The notes below the pieces were generated by a model. It did no database searches and had not been told where the DNA came from. It saw only the letters and a program-made list of their open reading frames with translations. From Blattamonas nauphoetae (Eukaryota; Preaxostyla; Oxymonadida), in the NCBI GenBank assembly GCA_033064195.1, contig JARBJD010000001.1, positions 620,001-684,000 of the forward strand: a DNA stretch of 64,000 bases, in the 5' to 3' direction. How positions within the stretch are numbered: position 1 is the stretch's first letter; each line of letters begins with the position of its first letter. Below, in pieces: positions 11,543 through 21,900 of the stretch. The position numbers and the translations under genes were made by a program.

Positions 11543-12825
11543 CACCCACCTCACTTTTCTTCTCTTTTTGTTTTTCCAACCGATGAAGGTATCAACCAAT
11601 AGTCAGACACCGTCGGAATACTAGCCATGATTCAAACACCGTCGTAGATATCAACCAATAGTCAGACACCATCGGAATATTAGCCGTGACTCACACACCG
11701 TCGGAATTATTATCTTGAAGTCCAACAACATCGCAATTGTTATCATGAAGTCAAACAAAGTCTCCATATCGCTCACACAACCAACGACAGGTGTTAACTT
11801 GTGCATTACAGCTGAGGAAAGTCTCCAAACATCTTGGAAGGATGTCGAAGAGCATAGACTCCACACATCTTGGAAGGATGTCCCAGAGCCCAGTCACTCC
11901 ACCCACCTCACTTTTCTTTTGCAACTGATGAAGGTGCAACCCATCCAGTAGGGTGGTACCCGAGGTTGAAGGCGCGCCCACCATTTTTGTGGGAGAGCTC
12001 GACCACTCACTGTGGTAAATTGTTCTAGTAGCCTGCGACATTTGGAGCTTTGCTCGCCATGGTTCCCGATACCAGGTCTCCCTCTAGAAGAAAAATACAT
12101 GAACAGTGAAGAATGATCAAAAGAACTGGACACACCTTCAAAAGCTCTGTCTTTCGCAATCGACAATGGATTGCTGCACGATTCCATGACCTGTCCGAAA
12201 TGTGAGAAGACATTGACAAACCTTTCATCCGCCAGAATCGGCTGTGACATCCCGACATTCCAATGTTACTGCGGTAAGGAGAAAAAAGGATTTTCTCTTT
12301 TTGATCAAACCATTTTGAAAAACACCAACCTCCCATTGGCCACGATTATCACGATTATTGTCGCGGATTCAAAGTGTTCTACGAAGTACGTCACTCATTG
12401 GTTCAAATAATTACGAATTGTGTGTCTGATCAAGTCGATTCTCAATCCGCACAAAATTGGAGGACCGGGTGTTGTGGTAGAAGTCGATGAAGATCATTTA
12501 ATCTCATCAAAAGGACATCGAGGGAAGGAAAAACCAGATATTGGATGATTGGAGGTTGCGTTCCAAACCATCCTGAACAATCTTTCATCGAGATGGTGGA
12601 GAAGAGAGATCAGGACACAATCAAAGAAATCATTGAATGTCAAATTGATTCATGGGTTATGAAGATATGATTTGGACACCCCAAAAAAGCAACTAAAACG
12701 TTGTATTTTGAGGTTTTCTATGATTTGCATGTGTCAATAATTCTAAAATGTCATTTTTTTCTTAGTTGGACCAATATGGTTTGTTTGAACCCCAGGTTTC
12801 GGGTTGGTGACACGGACCGGGTTAA
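11543..12825. repeat. Left arm of a 3.1-kb near-perfect palindrome
   Basis: The arm is mirrored at 13357-14639; paired positions sum to 26182. It contains short tandem repeats near its outer end (a roughly 64-bp unit with ATCAACCAATAGTCAGACAC, 11590-11700, and CATCTTGGAAGGATGTC twice near 11830-11885), a broken Merlin-type transposase (about 12140-12670), and a family-1 MITE terminal module at 12709-12825. The two arms are nearly identical, so the palindrome is young or is kept uniform by gene conversion. Confidence 0.85.
12140..12670 (+). pseudogene. Merlin (IS1016/IS1595-type) transposase, truncated (left arm copy)
   Basis: The frame LLHDSMTCPKCEKTL..CDIPTFQCYCGKEKKG is a zinc ribbon like the N terminus of Merlin and IS1595-group transposases, followed by the usual 'LPLATIITII' helix. 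After a stop and gap the next frame gives KIGGPGVVVEVDED, the family's first catalytic D block, then ISSKGHRGKEKPDI. A further frame change leads to WMIGGCVPNHPEQSFIEM and DTIKEIIECQIDSW. The second and third catalytic blocks are absent: the sequence runs into a MITE just after. It is broken by at least two frame changes and a 3' truncation. Confidence 0.75.
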
Positions 12826-12827
12826 TA

Positions 12828-13354
12828 GTGGAGTCACCAATACGTTCCATGTCAACAATGCGTGCTTTTTTCTGGAATTATCACTTTTGGTCAAACTAAG
12901 AAAAAAATAAAATTGTAGACTTTTCTTCCCACTGGATCCCAAAAAATCCTCACAATAGATCTTTTCAACCACTTTTTTCATGTGTTCAAGTCATAACTTC
13001 ACAACCTGTGAACCGATTTTGATGAAATTTTCCACAGAAACGTTTGTTTGGTGAAATGAACGTTTTGAAACATTTCATGGGAAAAAAAAATTACATTTTT
13101 TTGAGTGTCTTTTATCGATATGTTTACGAAAATAATACTTTTTCTTCGGTCTCAAACGGATGTCTGGTTTTGGAAAAATGATCGTCATAAGTTAGGAAAA
13201 TGTGTGGCGTTTCACTATACAACGTATTTTGAGGTTTTCTCGGGATCCAGTGGGAAGAAAATTCTAAAATTTTATTTTTTTCTTAGTTTGACCAAAAGTG
13301 ATAATTCCAGAAAAAAGCACGCATTGTTGACATGGAACGTATTGGTGACTCCAC
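12828..13354. mobile_element. TA-flanked family-1 MITE at the centre of the palindrome
   Basis: The ends GTGGAGTCACCAATACGTTC (12828) and its reverse complement (ending 13354) are flanked by TA on both sides. The inner ends carry the shared module TTGGTCAAACTAAGAAAAAA and GAGGTTTTCTCGGGATCCAG. The central 250 bp (about 12960-13222) is not palindromic and contains the recurrent CACAACCTGTGAACCGATTT / AAATTTTCCACAGAAACGTT words. It is non-coding. Confidence 0.75.
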
Positions 13355-13356
13355 TA

Positions 13357-14639
13357 TTAACCCGGTCCGTGTCACCAACCCGAAACCTGGGGTTCAAACA
13401 AACCATATTGGTCCAACTAAGAAAAAAATGACATTTTAGAATTATTGACACATGCAAATCATAGAAAACCTCAAAATACAACGTTTTAGTTGCTTTTTTG
13501 GGGTGTCCAAATCATATCTTCATAACCCATGAATCAATTTGACATTCAATGATTTCTTTGATTGTGTCCTGATCTCTCTTCTCCACCATCTCGATGAAAG
13601 ATTGTTCAGGATGGTTTGGAACGCAACCTCCAATCATCCAATATCTGGTTTTTCCTTCCCTCGATGTCCTTTTGATGAGATTAAATGATCTTCATCGACT
13701 TCTACCACAACACCCGGTCCTCCAATTTTGTGCGGATTGAGAATCGACTTGATCAGACACACAATTCGTAATTATTTGAACCAATGAGTGACGTACTTCG
13801 TAGAACACTTTGAATCCGCGACAATAATCGTGATAATCGTGGCCAATGGGAGGTTGGTGTTTTTCAAAATGGTTTGATCAAAAAGAGAAAATCCTTTTTT
13901 CTCCTTACCGCAGTAACATTGGAATGTCGGGATGTCACAGCCGATTCTGGCGGATGAAAGGTTTGTCAATGTCTTCTCACATTTCGGACAGGTCATGGAA
14001 TCGTGCAGCAATCCATTGTCGATTGCGAAAGACAGAGCTTTTGAAGGTGTGTCCAGTTCTTTTGATCATTCTTCACTGTTCATGTATTTTTCTTCTAGAG
14101 GGAGACCTGGTATCGGGAACCATGGCGAGCAAAGCTCCAAATGTCGCAGGCTACTAGAACAATTTACCACAGTGAGTGGTCGAGCTCTCCCACAAAAATG
14201 GTGGGCGCGCCTTCAACCTCGGGTACCACCCTACTGGATGGGTTGCACCTTCATCAGTTGCAAAAGAAAAGTGAGGTGGGTGGAGTGACTGGGCTCTGGG
14301 ACATCCTTCCAAGATGTGTGGAGTCTATGCTCTTCGACATCCTTCCAAGATGTTTGGAGACTTTCCTCAGCTGTAATGCACAAGTTAACACCTGTCGTTG
14401 GTTGTGTGAGCGATATGGAGACTTTGTTTGACTTCATGATAACAATTGCGATGTTGTTGGACTTCAAGATAATAATTCCGACGGTGTGTGAGTCACGGCT
14501 AATATTCCGATGGTGTCTGACTATTGGTTGATATCTACGACGGTGTTTGAATCATGGCTAGTATTCCGACGGTGTCTGACTATTGGTTGATACCTTCATC
14601 GGTTGGAAAAACAAAAAGAGAAGAAAAGTGAGGTGGGTG
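13357..14639. repeat. Right arm of the 3.1-kb palindrome
   Basis: Reverse-complement copy of 11543-12825, including the tandem repeats and the truncated transposase. It ends where GTGAGGTGGGTGGAGTGGGT passes into unrelated sequence at about 14640. Confidence 0.85.
13512..14042 (-). pseudogene. Merlin-type transposase, truncated (right arm copy)
   Basis: Mirror copy of the frame at 12140-12670 with the same zinc ribbon, the same GGPGVVVEVDED block and the same breaks. Identical damage in both copies shows that the gene was already broken before the inverted duplication formed. Confidence 0.75.
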
Positions 14640-14767
14640 GAGTGGGTGAAGAAACTTGTCCGACTCGTCGACATCCTTCCGAGATGTGTGGGAGTCAATT
14701 GACTACCTCCAGTAAGAATCATGGTCGCTGAGCATTTTCATTCATTTCAAAGCAAAGAATTGAATGA

Positions 14768-15300
14768 CCATTTTGGTCAAACGAATAAAAATATGAAATT
14801 TTAGAATTATCCTCCCACCCGATCCCGAGAAAACCTCAAAATATGTTGAACGTCAGGAATGCACACCTTTTTTCGACATTTTTGGCCTCATTTCTCCACG
14901 ACCTGACATCGGTTTTGCATCAAAAAAATACAATATAGTCGGATTGATCTCGACAAAAGATGTTCAAAAAATTAACCTATTTTCTTTATAGATTTGTTTG
15001 TCGAGAAAACTATGGGTTTTTTTCCATTTTCACAAATTCCCAGAATTTTTTCTCCAATTTTGTGCAAAAAGTTTGTTTTATCAAAAAACGTTTTTGAGAA
15101 AATTTTCATCAAAATCGATTCACTGGTTGTTGAGATACTGCCGAAACAATTATTGTCTTCGGGTAGAAGGAGGTATTTTGAGGTTTTCTCGGGTTCACCT
15201 GGTAGGATAATTCTAAAAAGTTATTTTTCTTTGTTGAGCCAAAATGATCCCTAATCGAAAAAGGTCGAATTAGTGACACCGAACGGATTGGTGATGCCAC
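14768..15300. mobile_element. Family-1 MITE, left end truncated
   Basis: The right end is complete: GGATTGGTGATGCCAC next to TA at 15301-15302, with TTCTTTGTTGAGCCAAAATG and GAGGTTTTCTCGGGTTCACC inside. The left end begins within the module (TTGGTCAAACGAATAAAAAT) and lacks the outer 60 or so bases. Its right part is shared with the left inverted-repeat arm; its interior is not, so the two arms contain MITEs with the same end but different middles. Confidence 0.6.
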
Positions 15301-15923
15301 TATTAGTTGGTCCATTCTTGTCTCACACCGAGAAGAGCGTGAATTCTTGATTTTCGTGGATTATTGACACCACCATCAATCTTTCTGTCCGCACAATCAA
15401 CAATCTTCCTCAACATCTGACCGAAGCTGGTAAGACAGTGAGCAGAACCGAAGTCAGAAAAAGGGTGAATCACGGTTCATTTGCGATTACTGACGAAGAT
15501 GATTTGACGAAAGAGATATTGGCCGGTTACAGCATCGAGAATCTCCAAGAACCTCATATTGATAAACCAGAGGACTAATGAGAGCTGTTTTTCCAATCGA
15601 TTTTTTTATTTATTTCGAGATTATTGACCTTCTGGAACAGACCCTGTTCAAATATGAATAATCACTGTTCATTTTCAAATATTCATCATTCAGAATCGAA
15701 CAATCACGTTTATAATTGAACAATTGATGTTCGTTTTGAAACAATCAAGTCCAAAATCGAACAATCACAGATCAAAATAGAAAAATGAAGTTCAAAATAG
15801 AAGAATCACTATCAATTTTTCACAAATTTTTGGTGTTGCGATGTGAGTTGGAGTTCGTCCCATTACAAATCTTCATGGATGTTGAAAGTCCTCAATCATC
15901 ACGTTATATCAAGAAACACATCA
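15180..15923. repeat. Right arm of the 744-bp inverted repeat
   Basis: Reverse-complement partner of 3422-4165. Both arms stop at the same points inside the MITE and inside the MKFKIEES exon. Confidence 0.85.
15351..15578 (+). pseudogene. 3'-terminal exon fragment of an unidentified gene (right copy)
   Basis: Same 75-codon frame as 3767-3994, ending EPHIDKPED before TAA at 15576-15578. It is separated from any upstream coding part by the MITE. No family is recognised. Confidence 0.3.
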
Positions 15924-16020
15924 CAATCCTTGACATTCTCAATCAAATGGCTCAAAACTCATTCATTGGATCACCTCACTCGGTTTCTTTGTTTGAAAAT
16001 ATTTCCAAATTCCCCAAAGA
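15785..16020 (+). pseudogene. Duplicated first exon of the SPAG17-like gene, now interrupted
   Basis: The frame starts MKFKIEESLSIFHKFLVL and is identical to the first 45 or so codons at 3560. It then runs into different sequence (HITILDILNQMAQNS..). At 16020 it is cut by the 2.8-kb transposon. Removing that element and one copy of its CCAAAGA duplication would continue the frame at 18831 for about 42 more codons to a stop at 18962. Whether this chimeric frame was ever expressed is unknown. Confidence 0.4.
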
Positions 16021-17107
16021 TAGGCTTGTCTGACCGGCACTGACCGGTCAGTTTTCACCGAAAAGTACTGACGGTCACTGACCGGAGAAATACCAGAACC
16101 CATAGTCCAGAGTTACAATTTCTCCGAAGTGTTTTCATTTTGATCCGAGATTTGCAGAAATCCCATGAAAATCAACGTAATTTCTGCTGCAGATGATTGG
16201 ATTGAATTATTGTCACTTCATTCAGGCCGTCTCACTCTTCTTTACAGGCATTTGAAGATCGTGCGGTTCTTCAAAACAGTTATGGACGGATGATCGTTCT
16301 GATTCGTCATCTCTTACAGAAACCATTATAGCTGCAAGTCCTACTTCTGTGAAATGAATCACAACGACATATTCATTTGACAATAATGCAAGAAAAGATG
16401 GTATTGTGATGTCATCCGACTCATTCTCATTTCGCTCATCAATCCCCTTATTATCCCTAAATTCATCTCATCTCGTTTTTTTCTTCTATTTTCTCAGGAT
16501 CTCTTGCCTCTGCTGTTCCATCATCGTCTTGTACGATCTGCTGCATGCCGTTTTCTTCACGGTCAAGTTCCAGTTCTATCCTAGCTGTTTATGTGGAAAT
16601 CTCATTGATCTTTGTCGTCGGTTTGATTCTTGGATATTCTTGGGGTGATCGTTCCATCTCAGTCCAACCAAAAAGGGTCGAATCTTTGATTTGAGAGGCG
16701 AATCTGAATTTACCACCCACAACGACAGCAGATACACTCCCTCCATTCATTTCATTCCATCTCCACTGCCACTACTATTCTCTAGCCATCAACCACAATG
16801 AAGTGAGATTTTACAAAACCGAAACAACGTCCAGAACCATCGATCAAACAGCAACGAACAGAAAAGAAGAGAAGTAGTTTGTCACACATGTTCCTCATCT
16901 CTTATTCCAACTCTCTGTCCATTCAGAAACTCAATGTTGTGCTGAAGTTGATTCTCGATAAGGTTGGAGGGAAGAATCCGGATCTCGTTGTGAAAGTTTG
17001 ATGATCAGTGCAAACATAGACCAAGACTGGACTTATTGTATTGTCATTTCTCGCTTTACTTCATCTGGTCTTCATCAACAAAACAACACTCGATGTGAAT
17101 GTCAAAA

Positions 17108-17365
17108 CTAAATAAAATCTGAGAGATTAAGTGAACGGGATCTTCTCCAGCCGACTGATTGTGGAGAAAGGAGAATGTCTGTGACAAGACCAGATGATTT
17201 CTCCAACAGCTGCTGACTGACACTTGTGACAACGAAAAGATTGGAGGGTACGTGGATGAACATCAGATGCACTCCCTGCACACAGCCATCCACATACTCC
17301 ACAACTGTCAACTTCTTCTCTGCTGCGTTAGAAGGGGAGAAGCCCATCCGATGTGGGGAGTCCAT
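17108..17365 (-). pseudogene. Possible captured gene fragment inside the transposon
   Basis: After a plausible acceptor (CTTGTCAG at 17366) a frame of 85 codons runs to TAG at 17108, with KKLTVVEYVDGCVQGVHLMF followed by HVPSNLFVVTSVS. The alternation of beta-strand-like stretches weakly resembles a longin-type domain, but this is only an impression. Codon content is balanced and unlike the low-complexity neighbours. The function is unknown. Confidence 0.2.
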
Positions 17366-18565
17366 CTGACAAGTGCGGTGAGTGAGGAACAGTGTCAGAG
17401 TGCTCAGACAGATCGAGGAAGCCGAACTGAGAAGGCGGTGGAGAGACGATGGTTGGGTTTGGAGTGTGTTGAAGGCTGTCGACGCTGCCGTTCTATTATG
17501 GGTGTGTTGGTGTTGGGTTCCCTTTCGACTAGAGAGTGGCTGGGAGAAACTCATGCCCTTCGATTGTTGCTGTGTCGTCGGCCACGGCAACACCTGATGA
17601 GGACGATTGCCGGCATTGGTGCAACATCAAGTTCTGTCTGATGAGTAGGATCTTGTCGAGGAAGGTCGTTTCGGAGGGAATTTGGACTTTCCTGGCATAA
17701 ACAGCAGGAGGGATAACTTCAATCGCATGTTGGTCAGTATCCCACAAGTGCTAGAGAGCAGCAGTGGCAGAAATCCGAAGTGGCGTCAGGGCAGAGGGGA
17801 AAGCAGACAAGAGAGTCATACTCGATAGAGATATGATGGAGAGGAGTGAACGGGGACAACAAAAGTCTGAGAGGTAGAAAAAGGAGGAAAAGAGACTTGA
17901 TTAGATGGACTGATGACGTCGCAATGAATGGAAGTCTGAAATCAACAAAAAAGAGATTGAAATGCGAAAAGAAGACCTAGAAACTGTCCTGTGACTTCGA
18001 TTCACGATGAGAGCAAAAGATTGAGGAGACGTCATCAAGATGTGTGTTTCGGCTCCGATTAGTCCTGAATCCCGTATTGAGGTCGATTATCTGAAGAAAA
18101 GTGAGAATAAGACAGAGATGGTGAGAAAAAATCAGTTCCAACGAACGAGGAACGTAGAGCCGAACAAATAATTGAAACCAGAGTGCCAAACGGTATCCAG
18201 AAGCAGCTTCCGGCACGAGTGGACTTTCTGGGCCACAGGTGATCGAGGTGCGTTGTGACTTTATTGTTTAACTAGGCTATTCTCTCGAAATAATGTGGCA
18301 TATAAAGTTGAAAACGGGTATTCGTTTCAAAATGGTGAGAATAGTGTCAAGATCGTCTCAGAGACTGTCACGCTCATTCGATCATGTTTGATGTGGGCGA
18401 TCGGCGAACTATATCACTTCACCTTTTCGCTATCTTGAATCATTTCACTATTATGACTGGTATTTTCACAAAATTTATCAAAACATTGCGATTAATCATG
18501 ATGTATCGTGAAGTGACGATCTATGGTCGTTTTCCCTTCAAGACACCAATTTTTTGGAAATGAAC

Positions 18566-18650
18566 GTGCGGCGCGTTTGGCCTAGCGGTAGCCAACCCCT
18601 CTGTCGACTGTTGTGCTCGGGGTTCGACTCCCGCCGAGCACAACTTTTTT
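18566..18650 (+). ncRNA. tRNA-like RNA polymerase III unit (degenerate tRNA or SINE head)
   Basis: An A-box-like TGGCCTAGCGG is followed 33 nt later by a perfect B-box GGTTCGACTCC and then a TTTTTT terminator (18645-18650). The 3' half forms a strong hairpin (GTGCTCGG with CCGAGCAC). The 5' acceptor strand does not pair with the 3' end beyond GTGC/GCAC and the T stem has two mismatches, so it is not a normal tRNA. It lies within the 2.8-kb transposon. Confidence 0.4.
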
Positions 18651-18930
18651 GCCACTACTTAGAGTTTTTTGGCCCAGAAAGTCCACCCTTGCCCAGCTTC
18701 CAACATGCATATCTGTAAATGTCTTAGTTTCTTGTTCATAGCACGTGATTTCATGTTCAGGTTAGATCTGACCCTTTGAAAAATTTCGGACTGACACTGA
18801 CCGGCACTTTTGGCCGGTCAGACAAGCCTACCAAAGATAAACATCTTTACCATTTGCGGCATTTCCGCCGAATTGGAGACAAACTTGTTGATCTTGTGGG
18901 TCAGAAAATTCGATCACGATCTCGATCCCC

Positions 18931-21900
18931 ATGCCACATGTCTCCCTCTCTATTCTGTTGATAATCGTGTCAATCATGCCATTGACACTTGATATCTCTC
19001 AACTTTTCGTTCAGCCAAATTCTAACCTTCACGCTACGACTTTTTCTCACATTGCATCTAAAAACGATACTTACTTCCTGCAAAAACCATTCAATTTCAA
19101 CTCTTCAACCTGTAGTATAGATGGTACTTCAGATTTATCACCCTTTCTCATCACAGGCGTTGGCTCAATACAACTCTCCAACTCATCCCTTCATTTCAGG
19201 AAATTGTTCATTGAAGCACAGAATTCTGCACCAATTATCACAGCTACATCTTCTTCATCTATAAATATCACTGCATCTTCCTTACAACTATCTCCTCGAA
19301 GTTCTCTCATGTCTGGCCCTTCTCTAAGACTGTGTATCAGCCACTCATCGTTCCAGCCCACTTCACATGGCTTATCATATCCCATTATATCTTCGTCTGC
19401 CTCTATCAACACTGCAGTTCTTGATTCATGTCGTTTTCAAGATGTCACTTTTGCTGAACCACTGTTTGGCTTCAATGTGTCTGATCTGACTGCCCAATCT
19501 CTCATTCTTTCGAACGTATCCAGCATACAACAACCAACTCAAATCAATATCTTCTCAGAAACCTTTTATTTCAGAGATTCATTCGTCGAACACTCAGCAA
19601 ATTCGTTTCATGGAACTATCGTCCCGTCTCTCTCAATTTCCTCCCTCTTGAAACTAACCAACTCTTCTATCACTAATGAAGTCATAACAATTATCGGAAA
19701 GACCTTTAACGAGCCTCAGTCCGTCCAACTCGAAACAGCATTCATTGACTGCACCTTTAAGTCGTGTACCAACACAGAAAATGGTGGCTGTGTGTCTGTT
19801 GTCCAAGCCACAAAGGTCTTGTTCAAAGGCTGCACCTTTTCAGACTCCAAGTCATCCAAACAAGGCGGCGCACTTTATTTCCACAACTCTATCGATGGGC
19901 TGAATCTGGACACATGTAACTTCTTCAACTGTTCGAGTACCTCACATGGCGGCTGTGTCTCCCTGTGTCTGCTTTTGGATGTCGTCATTACAGGAACGAC
20001 AGCGAAGAACTGTTCGTCATCAGAAGCCGGTGGGTTTGTATACTCCCACAATAACCCGCTCAATGTGTCGTTTCTGTATTGCTGTGATTGCACCTCTGCT
20101 AAAGAAGGCGCAGCACTCTCAATGAACGGTTCTTTTTCAGCTCAAATTCTCCACTCACTCTTCGTCGCTGAAAGATTGTCTCTTGACACATGCCTCATCC
20201 TTGTCCCTTTTTACCAACAATGGACAGCCACATCTTGTATTTTCCATGTTCAGCAACCAACCCACAACGGAACAGATGTAATCATGGAAACGAGTCGATA
20301 TGGAAACGTAAAAACGTCTCTGCAGGACGTTGTATCACTGACTCCAACAGTTGAAGGGATGATGAAGATTTACGATCGTCTCACGAAGGAAAACAACTTT
20401 GATCAATTCTACACGCATATATTGACCGTTGAGGTCGATCCCAAGGGAATTGACGAGCCAATATGCTTTACCAAGAAATGTGGGACAATAGAATATGTTT
20501 TCGCAGAGTTTCGTACAGATACCTTGTTCATAAATCTCCAACACGATCTGGTGTGTGAAACCACACTTATTCCGACTTGTATGCTCGACCTCCAGATTTT
20601 TTGTACCAATATTCCTCTTTATGTTCTGTATTATGACATTTTAATTCATTTTTCTCTCTTTATTTCCATATGGCGTTTAGGCAACACATTTACCATGTCA
20701 ATTTCGGACAATGTCTTGAACAATTCCATAACCATCAACGTCTCTCCTCTGCTTCAAATCTCCACACCTGGATGCCAATCAACCCTTTCATCTCTCTTAT
20801 TTAGCATCCGTCAAGACACTGTCACAAATGGCTTCCTTTCAGTTACTACTGATGTTGATGTTCGAATCGAACATTGCACATTCTCTCTTCGATTTGATTT
20901 TACCCCACAGGACGCAAATTTTGTCTCTATCCATGGAATATTAAATGCAAAGGAGACTAACAATCTACCCCGTGGATTCTTTACCTTTTCTTCGGATAAA
21001 CAGTCGAATCTCACACTTCAACTCGTCACTATCACTCATCTCCCATTCACAAGTCCTCTCATTTCCACAAATAGCACTCTTTCTCTCCTTATTCACAACT
21101 GTGCCATCGCCCCACCGACCTACTCATCCACAGAGCATTCTTTGATTTATTTATCATCACAAGATCAAGGTGACACAAATACAATCGAAGGTGCTTTAAT
21201 TACTGACATAACTGTCTCGACAGGGAGACCACTCCTGACTCTCACAAGCTTCCTCAAGGTGATCAAGACAAATTTCACCAAAATCCAATCCGACTCAAAC
21301 GATGGCCTAATCCGGCTGATAGGAACCTCTGTACTGTTTCAGGAAAGTTGCTTTTCGAATATTAACACCCAATCAAAGGGTGCCATCTTCCTAGATTACT
21401 CAGACTTGGCCGCAACCACAAAGCCAATCATTGAATTCAAGCATGTCTTGTTCCACACCAACTCTGCTGCTGATCAGAAAGCAAATGATGTTTGGACAGA
21501 CATCGCCGACGCAGAATTGAATCCATTATTCCAACATTGTGTGTCGACATCGGATCTTCCAAGAATTTTTAATTCTCGAACAGGCGACGACAGAGACAAC
21601 ATCACTCGAATTCTGAATGTGACATACTTGGAATTCGATGGACTTGATAACCAGTTCTGTGGTGTTCAGGAAAAAGCGTGCCGTTCATTTACGTTTGTCG
21701 TTTCAATCGCAACGAGACAGATGGAAATGACTGAATTGCACTGTAGAGGTATCTTCAATGAGTCCACCATCCACACAATGGACAAAAGAATCACAATTGA
21801 TGATGAACAAAACTCAACTATCATTCAGTATTACACCGAGCCGCAGATTTCTCTCTTTCTCGTCACAACTGGCGAGCTCAACGTTGCTGGACTGATTCTG

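Larger units (their letters stand above)
16021..18830. mobile_element. 2.8-kb non-autonomous transposon, hAT-like ends (TAGGC..GCCTA)
   Basis: The ends are perfect 18-bp inverted repeats, TAGGCTTGTCTGACCGGC, flanked by the 7-bp direct duplication CCAAAGA (16014-16020 and 18831-18837). Copies of ACTGACCGGTCAG-like words lie just inside both ends. TAGGC termini are typical of hAT elements, though hAT usually makes an 8-bp duplication and P-like elements 7-8 bp. No transposase frame is found. The interior holds gene-like fragments (for example 17108-17365, minus) and a tRNA-like unit, so it may have captured host DNA. Confidence 0.7.

Noticed and set aside
12171-12410. Small zinc-ribbon protein as an independent gene
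   Set aside because: The following frames carry the remaining Merlin transposase blocks, so it is the N terminus of a broken transposase, present twice because of the palindrome.
3422-15923. The whole 12.5-kb inverted-repeat unit as one large Polinton-like element
   Set aside because: No DNA polymerase B, packaging ATPase, capsid, protease or retroviral-type integrase frame was seen. The interior is explained by separate small DNA transposons.
16406-16648. 80-codon frame with hydrophobic segments in the 2.8-kb transposon
   Set aside because: All three frames here are partly open and hydrophobic because of a pyrimidine-rich stretch. No family match could be defended.
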